Part shown: in pieces, positions 25,171 to 34,531 of the stretch
Layout: each line of letters starts with the position of its first letter
Numbering within the stretch: position 1 is the stretch's first letter
Assembly: GCA_020436165.1 (NCBI GenBank)
Contig: JAGQYI010000047.1
Span: 62,001 to 126,000 of the forward strand
Length of the DNA stretch: 64,000 nucleotides
Reading direction: 5' to 3'
DNA from: Cyclobacteriaceae bacterium
GTDB taxonomy: Bacteria; Bacteroidota; Bacteroidia; Cytophagales; Cyclobacteriaceae
The notes under the pieces: model-generated
Database searches by the model: none
Told to the model about the DNA's origin: nothing
What the model saw: only the letters and a program-made list of their open reading frames with translations
Program-made: the position numbers and the translations under genes

Positions 25171-26037
25171 TCAACAAACCACCTTCAACACCCCTTGCAA
25201 TACCTTAAAATGCAGCTCCTTTTCATTTTTATCAAGTGGTATTTCCCCATCCAAATGCAAGGCCTGGTTAGTGTAATGCAAGGTCACTTCCTTTCCGGCT
25301 ACTTCGGTGCAATACTTGGAATCTAATGCTTTGCCTTTAAATACCTGCCGTAGCAGGTAAGGTACAAAAATAAAAGGTGGCTTACGTACCAGTGTTACGT
25401 GCAAAATGCCATCTTCTGTATTGGCATTGGGGGCAATATGGAAATTGTGCCCGTATTGTGTGGTATTAGCAAACACAATAAAAAATGCCTTGCCACTGTA
25501 TTGCACCTCATCTGCAACTAAGGTAAATTCAAATTCCTTGTAGCGCATGTATTCGGTAAACACCAACTTGGCATACGACCACAACCCACGTAGTTTAGTT
25601 TGGTTGAAAAGTGTATTAATATGTCCGTCATACCCAACACCTGCAACGTTTACAAAAACACGGTCGCCCATTTCAATTACATCTATAGGTTTTTCTGTGC
25701 CTGCTTTTAGCTTGTGCAAAGCAGCTTCTACTTCCATTGGAATGCCCAAATGAAAGGCAAGCCCATTGGCTGAGCCCACAGGGATAACACCCATTTGCGT
25801 GTTGGTATGCACCAGCTCCGAAGCAATTTCGTTTATGGTGCCATCGCCACCCACTGCTGCAATTACATCATACTCGTTTTTGTATTGTCTGGCAAGTTCT
25901 TTGGCATGTCCCACATGGGTGGTGGTAATTATCGCATGGCTTGGGTATAGGTATTTATTCTTCTCAAAAGCAACTACAAAGTTGCTTTTTGCTCCTCCGG
26001 ATATTGGGTTGTGTATAAATAAGTAGCGCTTATCCAT
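25171..26037 (-). CDS. Diacylglycerol/lipid kinase family protein
   Basis: A 288-residue lipid kinase of the DagK/YegS/BmrU group. The nucleotide-binding GGDGT motif is at residues 63-67, followed by 'NEIASEL', 'PVGSANGLAFHLGIP' and 'NVAGVGYDG'; the C-terminal beta-domain has 'LHLDGE'. These give the catalytic diacylglycerol-kinase fold. Exact lipid substrate unknown: undecaprenol, diacylglycerol or sphingoid bases are options, and sphingolipid-making Bacteroidota often carry such kinases. A 7-base-stem hairpin lies three bases ahead of the start codon, between the amidase gene and this one. Confidence 0.88.
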   Translation of the reverse strand: MDKRYLFIHNPISGGAKSNFVVAFEKNKYLYPSHAIITTTHVGHAKELARQYKNEYDVIAAVGGDGTINEIASELVHTNTQMGVIPVGSANGLAFHLGIPMEVEAALHKLKAGTEKPIDVIEMGDRVFVNVAGVGYDGHINTLFNQTKLRGLWSYAKLVFTEYMRYKEFEFTLVADEVQYSGKAFFIVFANTTQYGHNFHIAPNANTEDGILHVTLVRKPPFIFVPYLLRQVFKGKALDSKYCTEVAGKEVTLHYTNQALHLDGEIPLDKNEKELHFKVLQGVLKVVC

Positions 26038-26040
26038 TCA

Positions 26041-26057
26041 TTAGATTTGGAATCTAA
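26041..26057 (-). repeat. Hairpin just upstream of the lipid-kinase start
   Basis: TTAGATT / AATCTAA with a 3-base loop lies three bases before the kinase ATG and 12 bases after the amidase stop. No T tract follows, so it is not a standard terminator; it may influence kinase translation. Confidence 0.45.
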
Positions 26058-26069
26058 AATACGATAATA

Positions 26070-27611
26070 CTACTTAACGATCATTGTGGTTTTTTCAAGA
26101 GGGTATACTATTTTATTCTTAAATTCATCAAGTGTTTTCCCAATTTGAAGTAATTCAAAATCACCATATCTTTTTCCTACTATCTGTATCCCAATAGGAA
26201 GAGATTCTTTACTAAGTCCTATTGGAATACTCAGCACGGGGCTTTCGGTGAGTGCAAAGGGAGTGTTATAGGCTTGTGTTGCCATATAGTAGTGGATGTT
26301 GCCACCGTTTACCTGCAAGGGTGTGTTGTACACGTTAAAATTGCCATACGACTTGGTAGGGGAGTGGTGTTCAAAGGCTGTTACTGCACTTACAGGGCAT
26401 ATCCACGCATCGTAATCGTTTAAGAAGTTTTCCATTTCTGTAATGATTGAATCTTGTTCGGAGGCAGCAATCATGTACTTTTCAACCGACATCGGCTTAA
26501 CAATATTTTGATGCATGGGCACCTCTTTCAACACTCCTTTGGTAAATATGGAACCCATCCAGCGAGCAAAATTTGACGTATGATAACCACCCTGCATACC
26601 CACAAAACTGCCCCAGGTTTTCCAGGCCTGTTGGAAATCGATATCAGGCTGTGCCTTTACTATTGTGGCACCTGCAGCTTCTAATTTGTTTACGTATTGG
26701 CGTATAGCTGCTTTAATTTCATTATCTACTTCCACGCCTCCAAATTCGTCTGTCCAGGCGATGCGAAGCTTTTTAATATCGATGGTATCCCTGGGATGTG
26801 CCACAGGCACCAATCTGGCGTAATCGGGGGTAGTTTTGGAAATGATCTCCATTGCTAATTCAAGATCCTCTATGTTGCGTGCTAATGGGCCGCCCACGGC
26901 CAGTGTTCTAATCCCGTTTGTTTTTTCCTTGGGGTCCAATTGAATGCCATTCAGAGAGGTTACTCCATAGGTAGGTTTAAAGCCATACACTCCGCAGTAG
27001 GCAGCGGGCAGGCGTATGGAGCCCGCCAGGTCGTTACCAAAGGCAAGAGGGCTCATGCCGGTAGCTAGTGCCGTAGCACCACCTCCGCTGCTGCCACCAC
27101 TTGTTCTTGAGGTGTCCCAGGGGTTATTGGTTCTGCCAAAGAGCGGATTGTCAGTTTGCATATCCATTGCTAATAGCGATAGATTGGTTTTACCTATTAT
27201 AATAGCTCCTTCTTTCAGCAGTAGTTGTACTATATCGGCATTAACCTCCGGAATATTATTTTTTAGTGGCGGATATCCGGCAGTAGTTGGTATGCCCTGC
27301 GTTTTGTAATTGTCTTTTATGGTTATTGGCACCCCATGTAATTTACCCCAAACCTCACCTTTGGCTAAGGCGGTGTCTGCTTCTTTCGCTCTTTTTAGAG
27401 CAGCTTCCTTGTTTAAGAAAATTACTGCATTGTAGGTGGAATTATGCTTTTCTATTTGTTCAATGTAGGCAGAAACCACGTCATAAGAAGAAAGCTCTTT
27501 GTTGCTTATTTTTTTAGCAAGCTCAGTTGCTGATGAAAATAGAATGCTGTTTTGTGCCATAATGTATCTTGTTAAGAGTAATAGTGCAATTGAGAGATAA
27601 ACCCGTTTCAT
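26070..27611 (-). CDS. Secreted amidase-signature hydrolase
   Basis: A 513-residue amidase-signature enzyme with a signal peptide (MKRVYLSIALLLLTRYIMAQ); I start at the ATG because the earlier in-frame codon is TTG and breaks the signal. The Ser-cisSer-Lys triad is visible: lysine in 'VPITIKDN' near 93, serines in 'SRTSGGSSGG' near 168 and 'DLAGSIR' near 192. It hydrolyses amide bonds outside the cytoplasm; substrate unknown, and it is not the GatA subunit (no gatB/C nearby, and it is exported). It lies upstream of the lipid-kinase gene on one strand. Confidence 0.9.
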   Translation of the reverse strand: MKRVYLSIALLLLTRYIMAQNSILFSSATELAKKISNKELSSYDVVSAYIEQIEKHNSTYNAVIFLNKEAALKRAKEADTALAKGEVWGKLHGVPITIKDNYKTQGIPTTAGYPPLKNNIPEVNADIVQLLLKEGAIIIGKTNLSLLAMDMQTDNPLFGRTNNPWDTSRTSGGSSGGGATALATGMSPLAFGNDLAGSIRLPAAYCGVYGFKPTYGVTSLNGIQLDPKEKTNGIRTLAVGGPLARNIEDLELAMEIISKTTPDYARLVPVAHPRDTIDIKKLRIAWTDEFGGVEVDNEIKAAIRQYVNKLEAAGATIVKAQPDIDFQQAWKTWGSFVGMQGGYHTSNFARWMGSIFTKGVLKEVPMHQNIVKPMSVEKYMIAASEQDSIITEMENFLNDYDAWICPVSAVTAFEHHSPTKSYGNFNVYNTPLQVNGGNIHYYMATQAYNTPFALTESPVLSIPIGLSKESLPIGIQIVGKRYGDFELLQIGKTLDEFKNKIVYPLEKTTMIVK

Positions 27612-27711
27612 AAGAATCAATTATTTCCCTGCAAAACTGGGTGCCACCAGGCACTATTTCATTCAACTAGTTTAAGAAACACTGTTGGGCAAAACTATTT
27701 GCAAACTTCAG

Positions 27712-28278
27712 CTATTCGTTTTCGGCCAGCTTTTTCCTGATCTGGCTCAGGTACTGAGGGGTAATGTTGAGGTAAGAAGCAATAAGGTATTGCGGTATGC
27801 GCTGGGTAATGTCTTTTCGATTGGCTGCCAACTGGAGGTAACGTTCGGTAGGGCTTGAGAAGATGGAGTCGCGAAGCTTCATTTCCCAGCTGGTAAACAG
27901 GTATTCAGCCATTAGTCGTCCTGCCCGTTCGTAAGAAGGATTGGCTTGGTAAAGTCCATCCAGTTTTTCTTTGGAAATAACCAGCAGCTCTGTGTCTTCT
28001 ATGGCTTTGAAATTCTTCTTGGAAGGAATACCGTTTATAAACGATGGATAATCGGTAAAAAAACAACCTTCAAAACAAAACCCTTCAATTATTTCTTCGC
28101 CTTCTTTCGAATAAAAGGAATAAACTGCGCCTTTTGTTATAAGCGCAAGTTTTTTACTGTATTGCCCCTCTTTGATGTAATACTTCCCCTTAGGTATACT
28201 TTCAGGTTCAAGTCTGTTCCAGAAGGAATTAAACAGATCCGGAGATAATTGAAGAATTTTGTTTATTTTATCTTTCAT
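27712..28278 (-). CDS. Crp/Fnr family regulator
   Basis: A 188-residue regulator: an N-terminal cyclic-nucleotide-binding-type beta-roll (about 1-115, 'YYIKEGQYSKKLALITKGAVY') and a C-terminal helix-turn-helix ('IPQYLIASYLNITPQYLSQIRKKL', about residues 160-183). The arginine and glutamate of a true cAMP pocket are not clearly there, so ligand is uncertain. The typical Bacteroidota member with TPQYLSxIR is present. Its ATG overlaps the DUF3137 stop by four bases, so regulator and membrane protein are coupled. It lacks an obvious Fe-S cysteine set. Confidence 0.9.
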   Translation of the reverse strand: MKDKINKILQLSPDLFNSFWNRLEPESIPKGKYYIKEGQYSKKLALITKGAVYSFYSKEGEEIIEGFCFEGCFFTDYPSFINGIPSKKNFKAIEDTELLVISKEKLDGLYQANPSYERAGRLMAEYLFTSWEMKLRDSIFSSPTERYLQLAANRKDITQRIPQYLIASYLNITPQYLSQIRKKLAENE

Positions 28279-29414
28279 CCCAGTTTATTGATCAAACCTA
28301 CCTCTTTAATTACCTGGTTTATAAACAGAATATCCTGGTATATTTTTTCAGCAATTTTAGATTCTATCAGGCTCTTCTTCAAAAATGCGTTTGTTTCAAA
28401 CATGTCCTGGTTCCAGCTTATTGCCAGGAAGAGTTTGTCGTTATTAATGGAGATAAATACGTCACGGTATTCGTATTTTCCAAATATAAAATCTACTACT
28501 TTCAGGAACTTTTTATCCATTAAGGCCAAAGCTTCGGCTTCGTTTTCACAATATGCTTTAAAGGGACTATTTACGTTTAGCTTAATCTCATTTTCTTCTT
28601 GAATGCGCAATATATTTGGAGACCCTATCGGCAAATTTTCTTCCAGTAAATCGATAGTTAAGGTGTTCTTTTCAAGGTTATAAGTGGGTATAAGTTTAAG
28701 AGGTACAGAAAGATTGATTTTTTTAAGGTGCAGCTGCACAAACAACCCGTTGAAATAAGTAATGGTTGCTTCGTTTCGGTTGTAATTGGAGGAGTTTCTT
28801 TGCTCACATTCTGATATACTCACATACTCGTCTTCTACGGTACCTTCAATGGTATCTTCGCTGGTAAAAACCGAACCATAAAAAAGCTCGGCCCCATTGA
28901 ATTCATCTTCTTCTATGGCTTCTCCCGAAAAACTGAGGTTAGGATTAATATGGGTTACTATTTCGCTTACCAGCTGTTTTTTAAGCTGTCTTGAGAATTT
29001 ATACCCAATGGTTCCTTTTTTTATAACAGTAAAAATTCCTGCACCAACCAGCGAAAGCAACATCGAGGCAGCTAATGGACCAATGATCATGGCTGCATCA
29101 ATTGTTGGGGTAGTGCTTAAGGCTGCAGTTAATAATAAGAATATAGACCCGGAGAATAACCACGTACGAAAAAATGCCCGTTTAAAAAGGCCTTTGGTTT
29201 TGTTATAGAGCGCTACTCTTTCCTTTTCCAGTTTTTTAACGATCTCGTTGAATTGTTCGGGAAGCCTGGAACTATCGCCAAAGAATTTTACTGAGCTATC
29301 TTCGTTCGGCTGGGCATTTTTAACAAGTTTGAAAATGAAGCGTGCTATTTTCCAAAAAGCATACAAGCCAAGCACTGCAACTACAATAAAGATGAGAGTG
29401 AAGTTGTCCATCAT
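28275..29414 (-). CDS. DUF3137 membrane protein
   Basis: A 379-residue protein with an N-terminal membrane helix (about 5-30), a soluble stretch, two more hydrophobic segments near residues 82-130 ('FFRTWLFSGSIFLLL', 'MLLSLVGAGIFTVI'), and a large C-terminal DUF3137 region with 'GAELFYGSVFTSEDTIEGTVEDE'. This layout is the usual one for DUF3137 proteins, whose function is unknown; galanin is not related. It is translated first and overlaps the Crp-family gene as ATGA, pointing to a joint role. A structured 175-base gap lies ahead of it. Confidence 0.8.
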   Translation of the reverse strand: MMDNFTLIFIVVAVLGLYAFWKIARFIFKLVKNAQPNEDSSVKFFGDSSRLPEQFNEIVKKLEKERVALYNKTKGLFKRAFFRTWLFSGSIFLLLTAALSTTPTIDAAMIIGPLAASMLLSLVGAGIFTVIKKGTIGYKFSRQLKKQLVSEIVTHINPNLSFSGEAIEEDEFNGAELFYGSVFTSEDTIEGTVEDEYVSISECEQRNSSNYNRNEATITYFNGLFVQLHLKKINLSVPLKLIPTYNLEKNTLTIDLLEENLPIGSPNILRIQEENEIKLNVNSPFKAYCENEAEALALMDKKFLKVVDFIFGKYEYRDVFISINNDKLFLAISWNQDMFETNAFLKKSLIESKIAEKIYQDILFINQVIKEVGLINKLG

Positions 29415-29455
29415 GCAAGTTGTTTGGTGGACAAAAGATAATCTAATTTTCGATT

Positions 29456-29576
29456 ACCACAAATCATAGTGGTTATATCTACGCTACGATATAACTAAAA
29501 ATAAAGAGCCATCCAGAAATTGTTTCTCCAAAGGGTACTTTGGACAGATATCAGGGTACTAAATACGCTCTTTATT
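29456..29576. repeat. Cluster of nested inverted repeats
   Basis: In the 175-base gap between DUF3137 and the small membrane-protein gene: ACCAC/GTGGT (29456-29473), GTTATATC/GATATAAC (29472-29495), an outer 10-base pair AATAAAGAGC/GCTCTTTATT (29500-29509, 29567-29576) enclosing a 7-base-stem tetraloop hairpin (29527-29544), and a direct repeat AGGGTACT (29532, 29553). On the minus strand the outer stem is followed by TTTTT-like bases. Could be a terminator, small RNA or remnant element. Confidence 0.5.
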
Positions 29577-29589
29577 AGCAAAAATCATT

Positions 29590-30066
29590 TTAGGCAAATA
29601 CAATATAGCCAACAATCATAAGGGTTGGAAGCGCTCTAATAAGAGCTGGAGTTGAAGCTTCAGTATATTTAGTTCCAATGATTCTTAGAATTAACATAAC
29701 AACTACTGCAATAACAATTGTAGATCCACCCATATAAAGCAATCTTAAATACCCATTATTACCTAATTGAAGATTATAAAGTAGCAGTCCAACAGTTGCT
29801 ACTGCACTACCAATCCAAATAACCTTTGGGACTATATACTTCGATAAAAGCTCATTTAACCCATTTAGTTTATTTTCATCTGGTTGCTCGTTTTCTTCAG
29901 CTTTGCTGTGAATAGGCAAATAGATGTTCAGGAAAAATACTATTCCAAGTCCTGCAAGACTAATGTTTATTAAGAATGGAGCATCATTTCCAGAAATTTT
30001 CAATAAAAACCCAATTATTAAAGCGATTACTAAAAATCTTTCAGCAAGAGGTAAAATTTTATTCAT
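29590..30066 (-). CDS. Small membrane protein, unknown function
   Basis: A 158-residue protein with four or five hydrophobic segments ('FLVIALIIGFLL', 'INISLAGLGIVFFL', 'VIWIGSAVATVGLLL', 'GGSTIVIAVVVMLIL', 'LPTLMIVGYIVF'). The earlier in-frame codon is TTG, so I start at ATG 30066. It resembles GldL-unrelated small integral proteins seen in Bacteroidota; I do not recognise a family. It lies 52 bases downstream of topA and may be on its transcript. Predicted location: inner membrane. Confidence 0.68.
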   Translation of the reverse strand: MNKILPLAERFLVIALIIGFLLKISGNDAPFLINISLAGLGIVFFLNIYLPIHSKAEENEQPDENKLNGLNELLSKYIVPKVIWIGSAVATVGLLLYNLQLGNNGYLRLLYMGGSTIVIAVVVMLILRIIGTKYTEASTPALIRALPTLMIVGYIVFA

Positions 30067-30118
30067 TTTGTCGGATTTTGATTTTTCCAAAAAAGTTTAA
30101 TAAATTCAACCAAATCGG

Positions 30119-32449
30119 CTATTTCCTTCTTCCTCTCCCTTTTTTAACCGGTGCATTTTCAGCTAACTCCAGGCATTCTTCTAAGGTGAGTTCTTCCGGC
30201 ACTTTGTCTTTAGGTATCTTCACATTTTGCTTGCCCACTTTAATATAGGGTCCGTAACGCCCGTTTAATACCTGCACATCCGGGTTTTCTTCAAACACTT
30301 TTATGTACTTTTCGGCATCTGCTTTTCGCTTTTGCTCAATCAGTTCAATGGCGCGCTCTTCTGTTATGCTTAGGGGGTCGTCTTCTTTGGTAAGGGAGGT
30401 AAATTTGCCATCGTGGCGCACGTAGGGGCCAAACCGGCCTACGCCAATTACAATTTCCTTACCCTCAAATTCGCCCACTGTTCTTGGGAGTTTAAATAGG
30501 TCAAGCGCTTCTTCCAGAGTAATGGTTTCTATCAATTGTCCTTTACGCATGCTGGCAAATTTGGGAGCGGGGCCTTCTTCTCCCTCTTCAGGTTGTTCAC
30601 CAATTTGTACCAGAGGGCCAAACTTACCAAGTCGGGCTATTACCGATAGCCCGGTTTCTGGATCGGTTCCCAGTTCACGGCTGCCGCCCACTTCCTTGCG
30701 GTCGAGCTTTTCAGTTTCTTCAACATGAGGGTGAAACTCTTTGTAAAAATTGCGGATCATGTTGTTCCACTGCTTTTTACCCTGGGCAATTTCGTCAAAG
30801 TCTTTTTCAACCGTGGCCGTAAAGGAATAGTCCAGAACCTCACCAAAGTGATCCACCAAAAAGTCGTTTACTACCATTCCAATATCAGTAGGAAACAATT
30901 TGCTTTTTTCTACTCCGGTGGTTTCAGTATCGGTACCCGAACTTACACTCCCATTTTTAAGCGAGGCTACTTTGTACGTTCGTACGTATCCTTCACGCGA
31001 TTCTTTCTCTACATACTTTCGCTTCTGAATCGTGGAAATAGTAGGAGCGTAGGTAGAAGGACGACCTATTCCCATTTCTTCCAGTTTCTTTACCAAACTG
31101 GCTTCTGTATATCTCGAAGGGTGTCGGGTAAAGGTCTCGCGCGAATTCATTTCTTTTAGTTCGAGTGCTTGCCCTTTGGTTAGAGGTGGCAGCATCGAGT
31201 CGTCATGTCCATTGCCGTTTTCATCCTCATCGGTTCCTTCAATATATACTTTTAGGAAACCTTCAAATTTAATCATTTCGCCCTGGCTCACAAGTTGTAG
31301 TGGCGAAGTGGAAATGTCAATGGTGGCAGTTGTTTTTTCCAGTTGGGCATCTGCCATTTGCGAAGCAATGGCTCGCTTCCAGATAAGGTCATAAAGCCGC
31401 TGAGCTCCACGGTCGTCTCCTGTAGAATGCACGCCAAAATTGGTGGGCCGAATAGCTTCGTGCGCTTCCTGTGCTCCGGCCGACTTTTTATTTGCAATCT
31501 GTTCAGTTCTAACATAGTCAGATCCGTATGCAGAAGTGATCTCTTTAGATGCCCCATTGATAGCCTCCTGCGAAAGATTGGTGGAATCGGTACGCATGTA
31601 GGTTATTTTACCACTTTCGTACAACCGCTGGGCAATGGTCATGGTTTGAGATACTGAGAACCCAAGCTTACGCGATGCTTCCTGCTGTAAGGTGGAGGTG
31701 GTAAATGGCGGTGCAGGTGATTTCTTGGCCGGTTTGGTTTCCAGTTTGGCAATAGAGAAATCGGCTCCGTTGCAGTCGTTAAGAAAAGCTATTGCTACTT
31801 CTTCGGTGTCAAATCGTTTTGGTAATTCTGCTTTTAAGGTTTTATTGGCCTCAACTGCAAACAGTGCAGTGATCTTAAAAGAAGAGGTGGTCTTAAAGCT
31901 TTCGATTTCACGTTCACGTTCAACAACCAAACGAACCGCTACAGACTGAACTCTTCCAGCAGAAAGACCTGTCTTTATTTTTTTCCAAAGCACAGGCGAG
32001 AGCTCAAACCCTACTAAACGGTCCAGAACACGTCTGGCTTGCTGCGCATTTACCAGGTCAATGTCAATTGTTCTGGGGGCATCCAGCGCTTTGGTTATGG
32101 CAGACTTTGTTATTTCTCTGAAAACTATGCGTTGCGTACTTTTCTCATCGAGCCCAAGTGCTTGCGCCAGGTGCCATGCAATAGCTTCTCCTTCCCGATC
32201 ATCGTCACTCGCGAGGTATACTTCAGGAGCATCTTTGGCAAGCTTTTTCAGGTTTTTAATAACCTCTTTCTTGTCTTTGCTAATTTCGTAGGTAGGAGTG
32301 AAATCGTTTTCTATATCAATGGCGTTATTGCCTTTAGGTAAGTCTCTTACATGCCCATAACTGGAGGCAACAGTGAATTCATTACCCAGGTATCCTTCAA
32401 TAGTTTTTGCTTTGGCAGGCGACTCAACGATCACTAATTTCTTTGGCAT
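30119..32449 (-). CDS. topA: DNA topoisomerase I (TopA)
   Basis: Type IA topoisomerase that relaxes negative supercoils. The 776-residue protein opens with the TOPRIM fold ('VIVESPAKAKTIEGYLG', acidic triad in 'ASDDDREGEAIAWHLA'), and the active-site tyrosine lies in 'ITYMRTDSTN' near residue 284. The C-terminus has repeated basic topoisomerase C-terminal repeats ('GRFGPYVRHDGKF', 'GRYGPYIKVGKQN') and no zinc fingers, as usual in this phylum, ending in a basic tail GRGRRK. It is divergent from sixA. Confidence 0.96.
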   Translation of the reverse strand: MPKKLVIVESPAKAKTIEGYLGNEFTVASSYGHVRDLPKGNNAIDIENDFTPTYEISKDKKEVIKNLKKLAKDAPEVYLASDDDREGEAIAWHLAQALGLDEKSTQRIVFREITKSAITKALDAPRTIDIDLVNAQQARRVLDRLVGFELSPVLWKKIKTGLSAGRVQSVAVRLVVEREREIESFKTTSSFKITALFAVEANKTLKAELPKRFDTEEVAIAFLNDCNGADFSIAKLETKPAKKSPAPPFTTSTLQQEASRKLGFSVSQTMTIAQRLYESGKITYMRTDSTNLSQEAINGASKEITSAYGSDYVRTEQIANKKSAGAQEAHEAIRPTNFGVHSTGDDRGAQRLYDLIWKRAIASQMADAQLEKTTATIDISTSPLQLVSQGEMIKFEGFLKVYIEGTDEDENGNGHDDSMLPPLTKGQALELKEMNSRETFTRHPSRYTEASLVKKLEEMGIGRPSTYAPTISTIQKRKYVEKESREGYVRTYKVASLKNGSVSSGTDTETTGVEKSKLFPTDIGMVVNDFLVDHFGEVLDYSFTATVEKDFDEIAQGKKQWNNMIRNFYKEFHPHVEETEKLDRKEVGGSRELGTDPETGLSVIARLGKFGPLVQIGEQPEEGEEGPAPKFASMRKGQLIETITLEEALDLFKLPRTVGEFEGKEIVIGVGRFGPYVRHDGKFTSLTKEDDPLSITEERAIELIEQKRKADAEKYIKVFEENPDVQVLNGRYGPYIKVGKQNVKIPKDKVPEELTLEECLELAENAPVKKGRGRRK

Positions 32450-32569
32450 AATGGTCTGCTCTTTCTTTTGAAAAGGCCAAATATCAATAAATTTTATAAA
32501 AAACCGACCTATAAAATTTTAATCACTGTGCAATTAGTATATTTAGTGTCCTAAAAAATGTTCGGTTAA

Positions 32570-33070
32570 ATGACAAAAAGACTATACCTTGTTCGGCATG
32601 CAAAAACAGAAGAAAGGTCAATGGATATGCGCGATTTTGACCGTGAACTGACCAGTAGAGGGATGCAGGACTCTACACATTTGGGCAAGTATTATGCAAC
32701 TAAATCAATGATTCCGGATCTGATTTTAAGTAGTGATGCTGCCCGCGCCCGCGAGACTGCAGAGCTCATTGCTTCGCAAATGGGGTACGATTTGAGCCGT
32801 ATTCATTTGAATCACGAAATTTATGAAGCATCTGTGCGAACCTTGTTCCAGTTGGTTACTCAGCTCAAAGATGAATGGGACTCTGTTATGATCGTGGGGC
32901 ATAATCCTGTGATGAATTACCTGGCGGAATATTTATCCGGTGCGGAGATTGGGCATATGTTTACCGGAAGTGCTGCCTGCATAGCATTCGAAGTAGAATC
33001 GTGGAGCGAGGTGAGTCAGAGCTCAGGAACCCTGGAAGAGTATGTGATTGCCAAGCACCTGGAGAGCTGA
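32570..33070 (+). CDS. SixA-type histidine phosphatase
   Basis: A 166-residue phosphatase of the histidine-phosphatase superfamily, SixA group. The RH-A motif variant 'LVRHAKTE' (residues 7-14) carries the phospho-accepting histidine; 'SSDAARARETAE' and 'VGHNP' supply the second arginine and histidine. SixA in E. coli dephosphorylates phospho-histidine proteins (ArcB and PTS); here the target is unknown and may instead be a small phosphate ester. It is divergent from topA with a 120-base gap and has no cotranscribed partner. Confidence 0.87.
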   Translation: MTKRLYLVRHAKTEERSMDMRDFDRELTSRGMQDSTHLGKYYATKSMIPDLILSSDAARARETAELIASQMGYDLSRIHLNHEIYEASVRTLFQLVTQLKDEWDSVMIVGHNPVMNYLAEYLSGAEIGHMFTGSAACIAFEVESWSEVSQSSGTLEEYVIAKHLES

Positions 33071-33148
33071 CCGCTTGTAAAAGAAATCAATGTATTTTAA
33101 GCAATTTAACTTTTATCTAGGGTTAAATTAAGTATTATCGCAAGTACT

Positions 33149-34531
33149 ATGGAAAAACTGTTTCAGGCAATTCAGGACGCGGTAGTGTGGTATGCCAATT
33201 GGATCTGGGGTACTCCATTGCTTATTCTTTTGATGGGAGGTGGTCTTTATTTCGTGATTTATTCGCGTTTTATTCCTTACAGATACCTGGTTCATTCCAT
33301 AAATGTATTGCGTGGCAAATACGATACACCTGATGAGAAAGGTGAAATCAATCATTATGAAGCACTTTCAACAGCCCTGGCCTCTACTGTAGGTATGGGC
33401 AATGTTTCCGGAGTGGCGGTTGCTCTTACCATGGGCGGGCCTGGTGCTATCTTTTGGATGTGGGTGAGTGCTGCCGTAGGAATGGTTACCAAGTATTTTA
33501 CCATTACACTGGCCGTCATGTTCCGAGGCAAGGACGATGAAGGAAATACACAAGGTGGCCCCATGTACGTAATTGAAGAAGGAATGGGAAAGAAGTGGAA
33601 GCCGTTGGCGGTTTTCTTTAGTTTAACGGTTATGGTGGGTGCACTTCCAATTTTTCAAGCCAATCAACTTACACGTGTTATTCGCGATGTGGTTCTAATA
33701 CCTAATGGATGGGACAATGGAGCAACCTCTAACTGGATAATCGGAATTAGCTTAATGGTAATTGTAAGCACGGTAATTTTTGGAGGTATAAAAAGGATTG
33801 CAACAGTAGCCGGCAAATTAGTGCCTATTATGGTGGTGGTTTATTTTATTTCCGTTCTGTACATTTTAATTGTCAACATAAATGCTATCCCTGAATCATT
33901 TATGTTGATCATCAACGATGCCTTTACGGGTAATGCAGTTTTAGGAGGTGCAGTAGGAAGCGTAATCATTATCGGAGCTAAAAGGGCCGCTTTTTCTAAT
34001 GAGGCAGGTATAGGCACGGCTCCAATGGTACAGGGGCAGGCCAAAACCAACGAACCCATCCGCGAAGGTTTGGTGGGCATGTTGGGCCCAGCCATTGACA
34101 CACTGCTGGTTTGCACGCTAACTGCTTTGGCCATTTTATTAACGGGCACCTGGACGGAGGCCGGGATTGATGGAGTTACCGTTACGGTTCATGCGTTTAA
34201 CAAAGCAATTCCTAACTATGGAGGCTATGTGCTTTTTATAGCCGTCTTAATTTTTGCAGTTACGTCCTTGTTTTCCTATTCGTATTATGGAGAAAAGGGA
34301 TTAAGCTATCTTATTGGCAGAAAAAAAGCACGCCAATACAGAGTTGTGTACGTGTTAACAATTGTACTGGGTGCCGTGGCATCCCTTACGTTTATAATAA
34401 GCCTGATAGATGCATTTTATGCCATGATGGCTATACCCACAATGATTTCGGCTTTGTATCTGTCGCCCAAGGTAATGGAAGAAACCAAGCGCTATTTTGC
34501 TAAACTAAAGGAAAGTAAGCATACTACTTAG
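33149..34531 (+). CDS. Sodium:alanine/glycine symporter (AGCS family)
   Basis: A 460-residue inner-membrane symporter that brings in alanine or glycine with sodium or protons. The N-terminus ('VWYANWIWGTPLLILLMGGG'), 'GMGNVSGVAVALTMGGPGAIFWMWV' style core near residue 81 and 'GAKRAAFSNEAGIGTAPM' near 277 are AGCS signatures. About 10-11 membrane helices. Fits a sodium economy together with NhaD. Its stop overlaps the convergent TlpA-like gene by eight bases. Confidence 0.93.
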   Translation: MEKLFQAIQDAVVWYANWIWGTPLLILLMGGGLYFVIYSRFIPYRYLVHSINVLRGKYDTPDEKGEINHYEALSTALASTVGMGNVSGVAVALTMGGPGAIFWMWVSAAVGMVTKYFTITLAVMFRGKDDEGNTQGGPMYVIEEGMGKKWKPLAVFFSLTVMVGALPIFQANQLTRVIRDVVLIPNGWDNGATSNWIIGISLMVIVSTVIFGGIKRIATVAGKLVPIMVVVYFISVLYILIVNINAIPESFMLIINDAFTGNAVLGGAVGSVIIIGAKRAAFSNEAGIGTAPMVQGQAKTNEPIREGLVGMLGPAIDTLLVCTLTALAILLTGTWTEAGIDGVTVTVHAFNKAIPNYGGYVLFIAVLIFAVTSLFSYSYYGEKGLSYLIGRKKARQYRVVYVLTIVLGAVASLTFIISLIDAFYAMMAIPTMISALYLSPKVMEETKRYFAKLKESKHTT

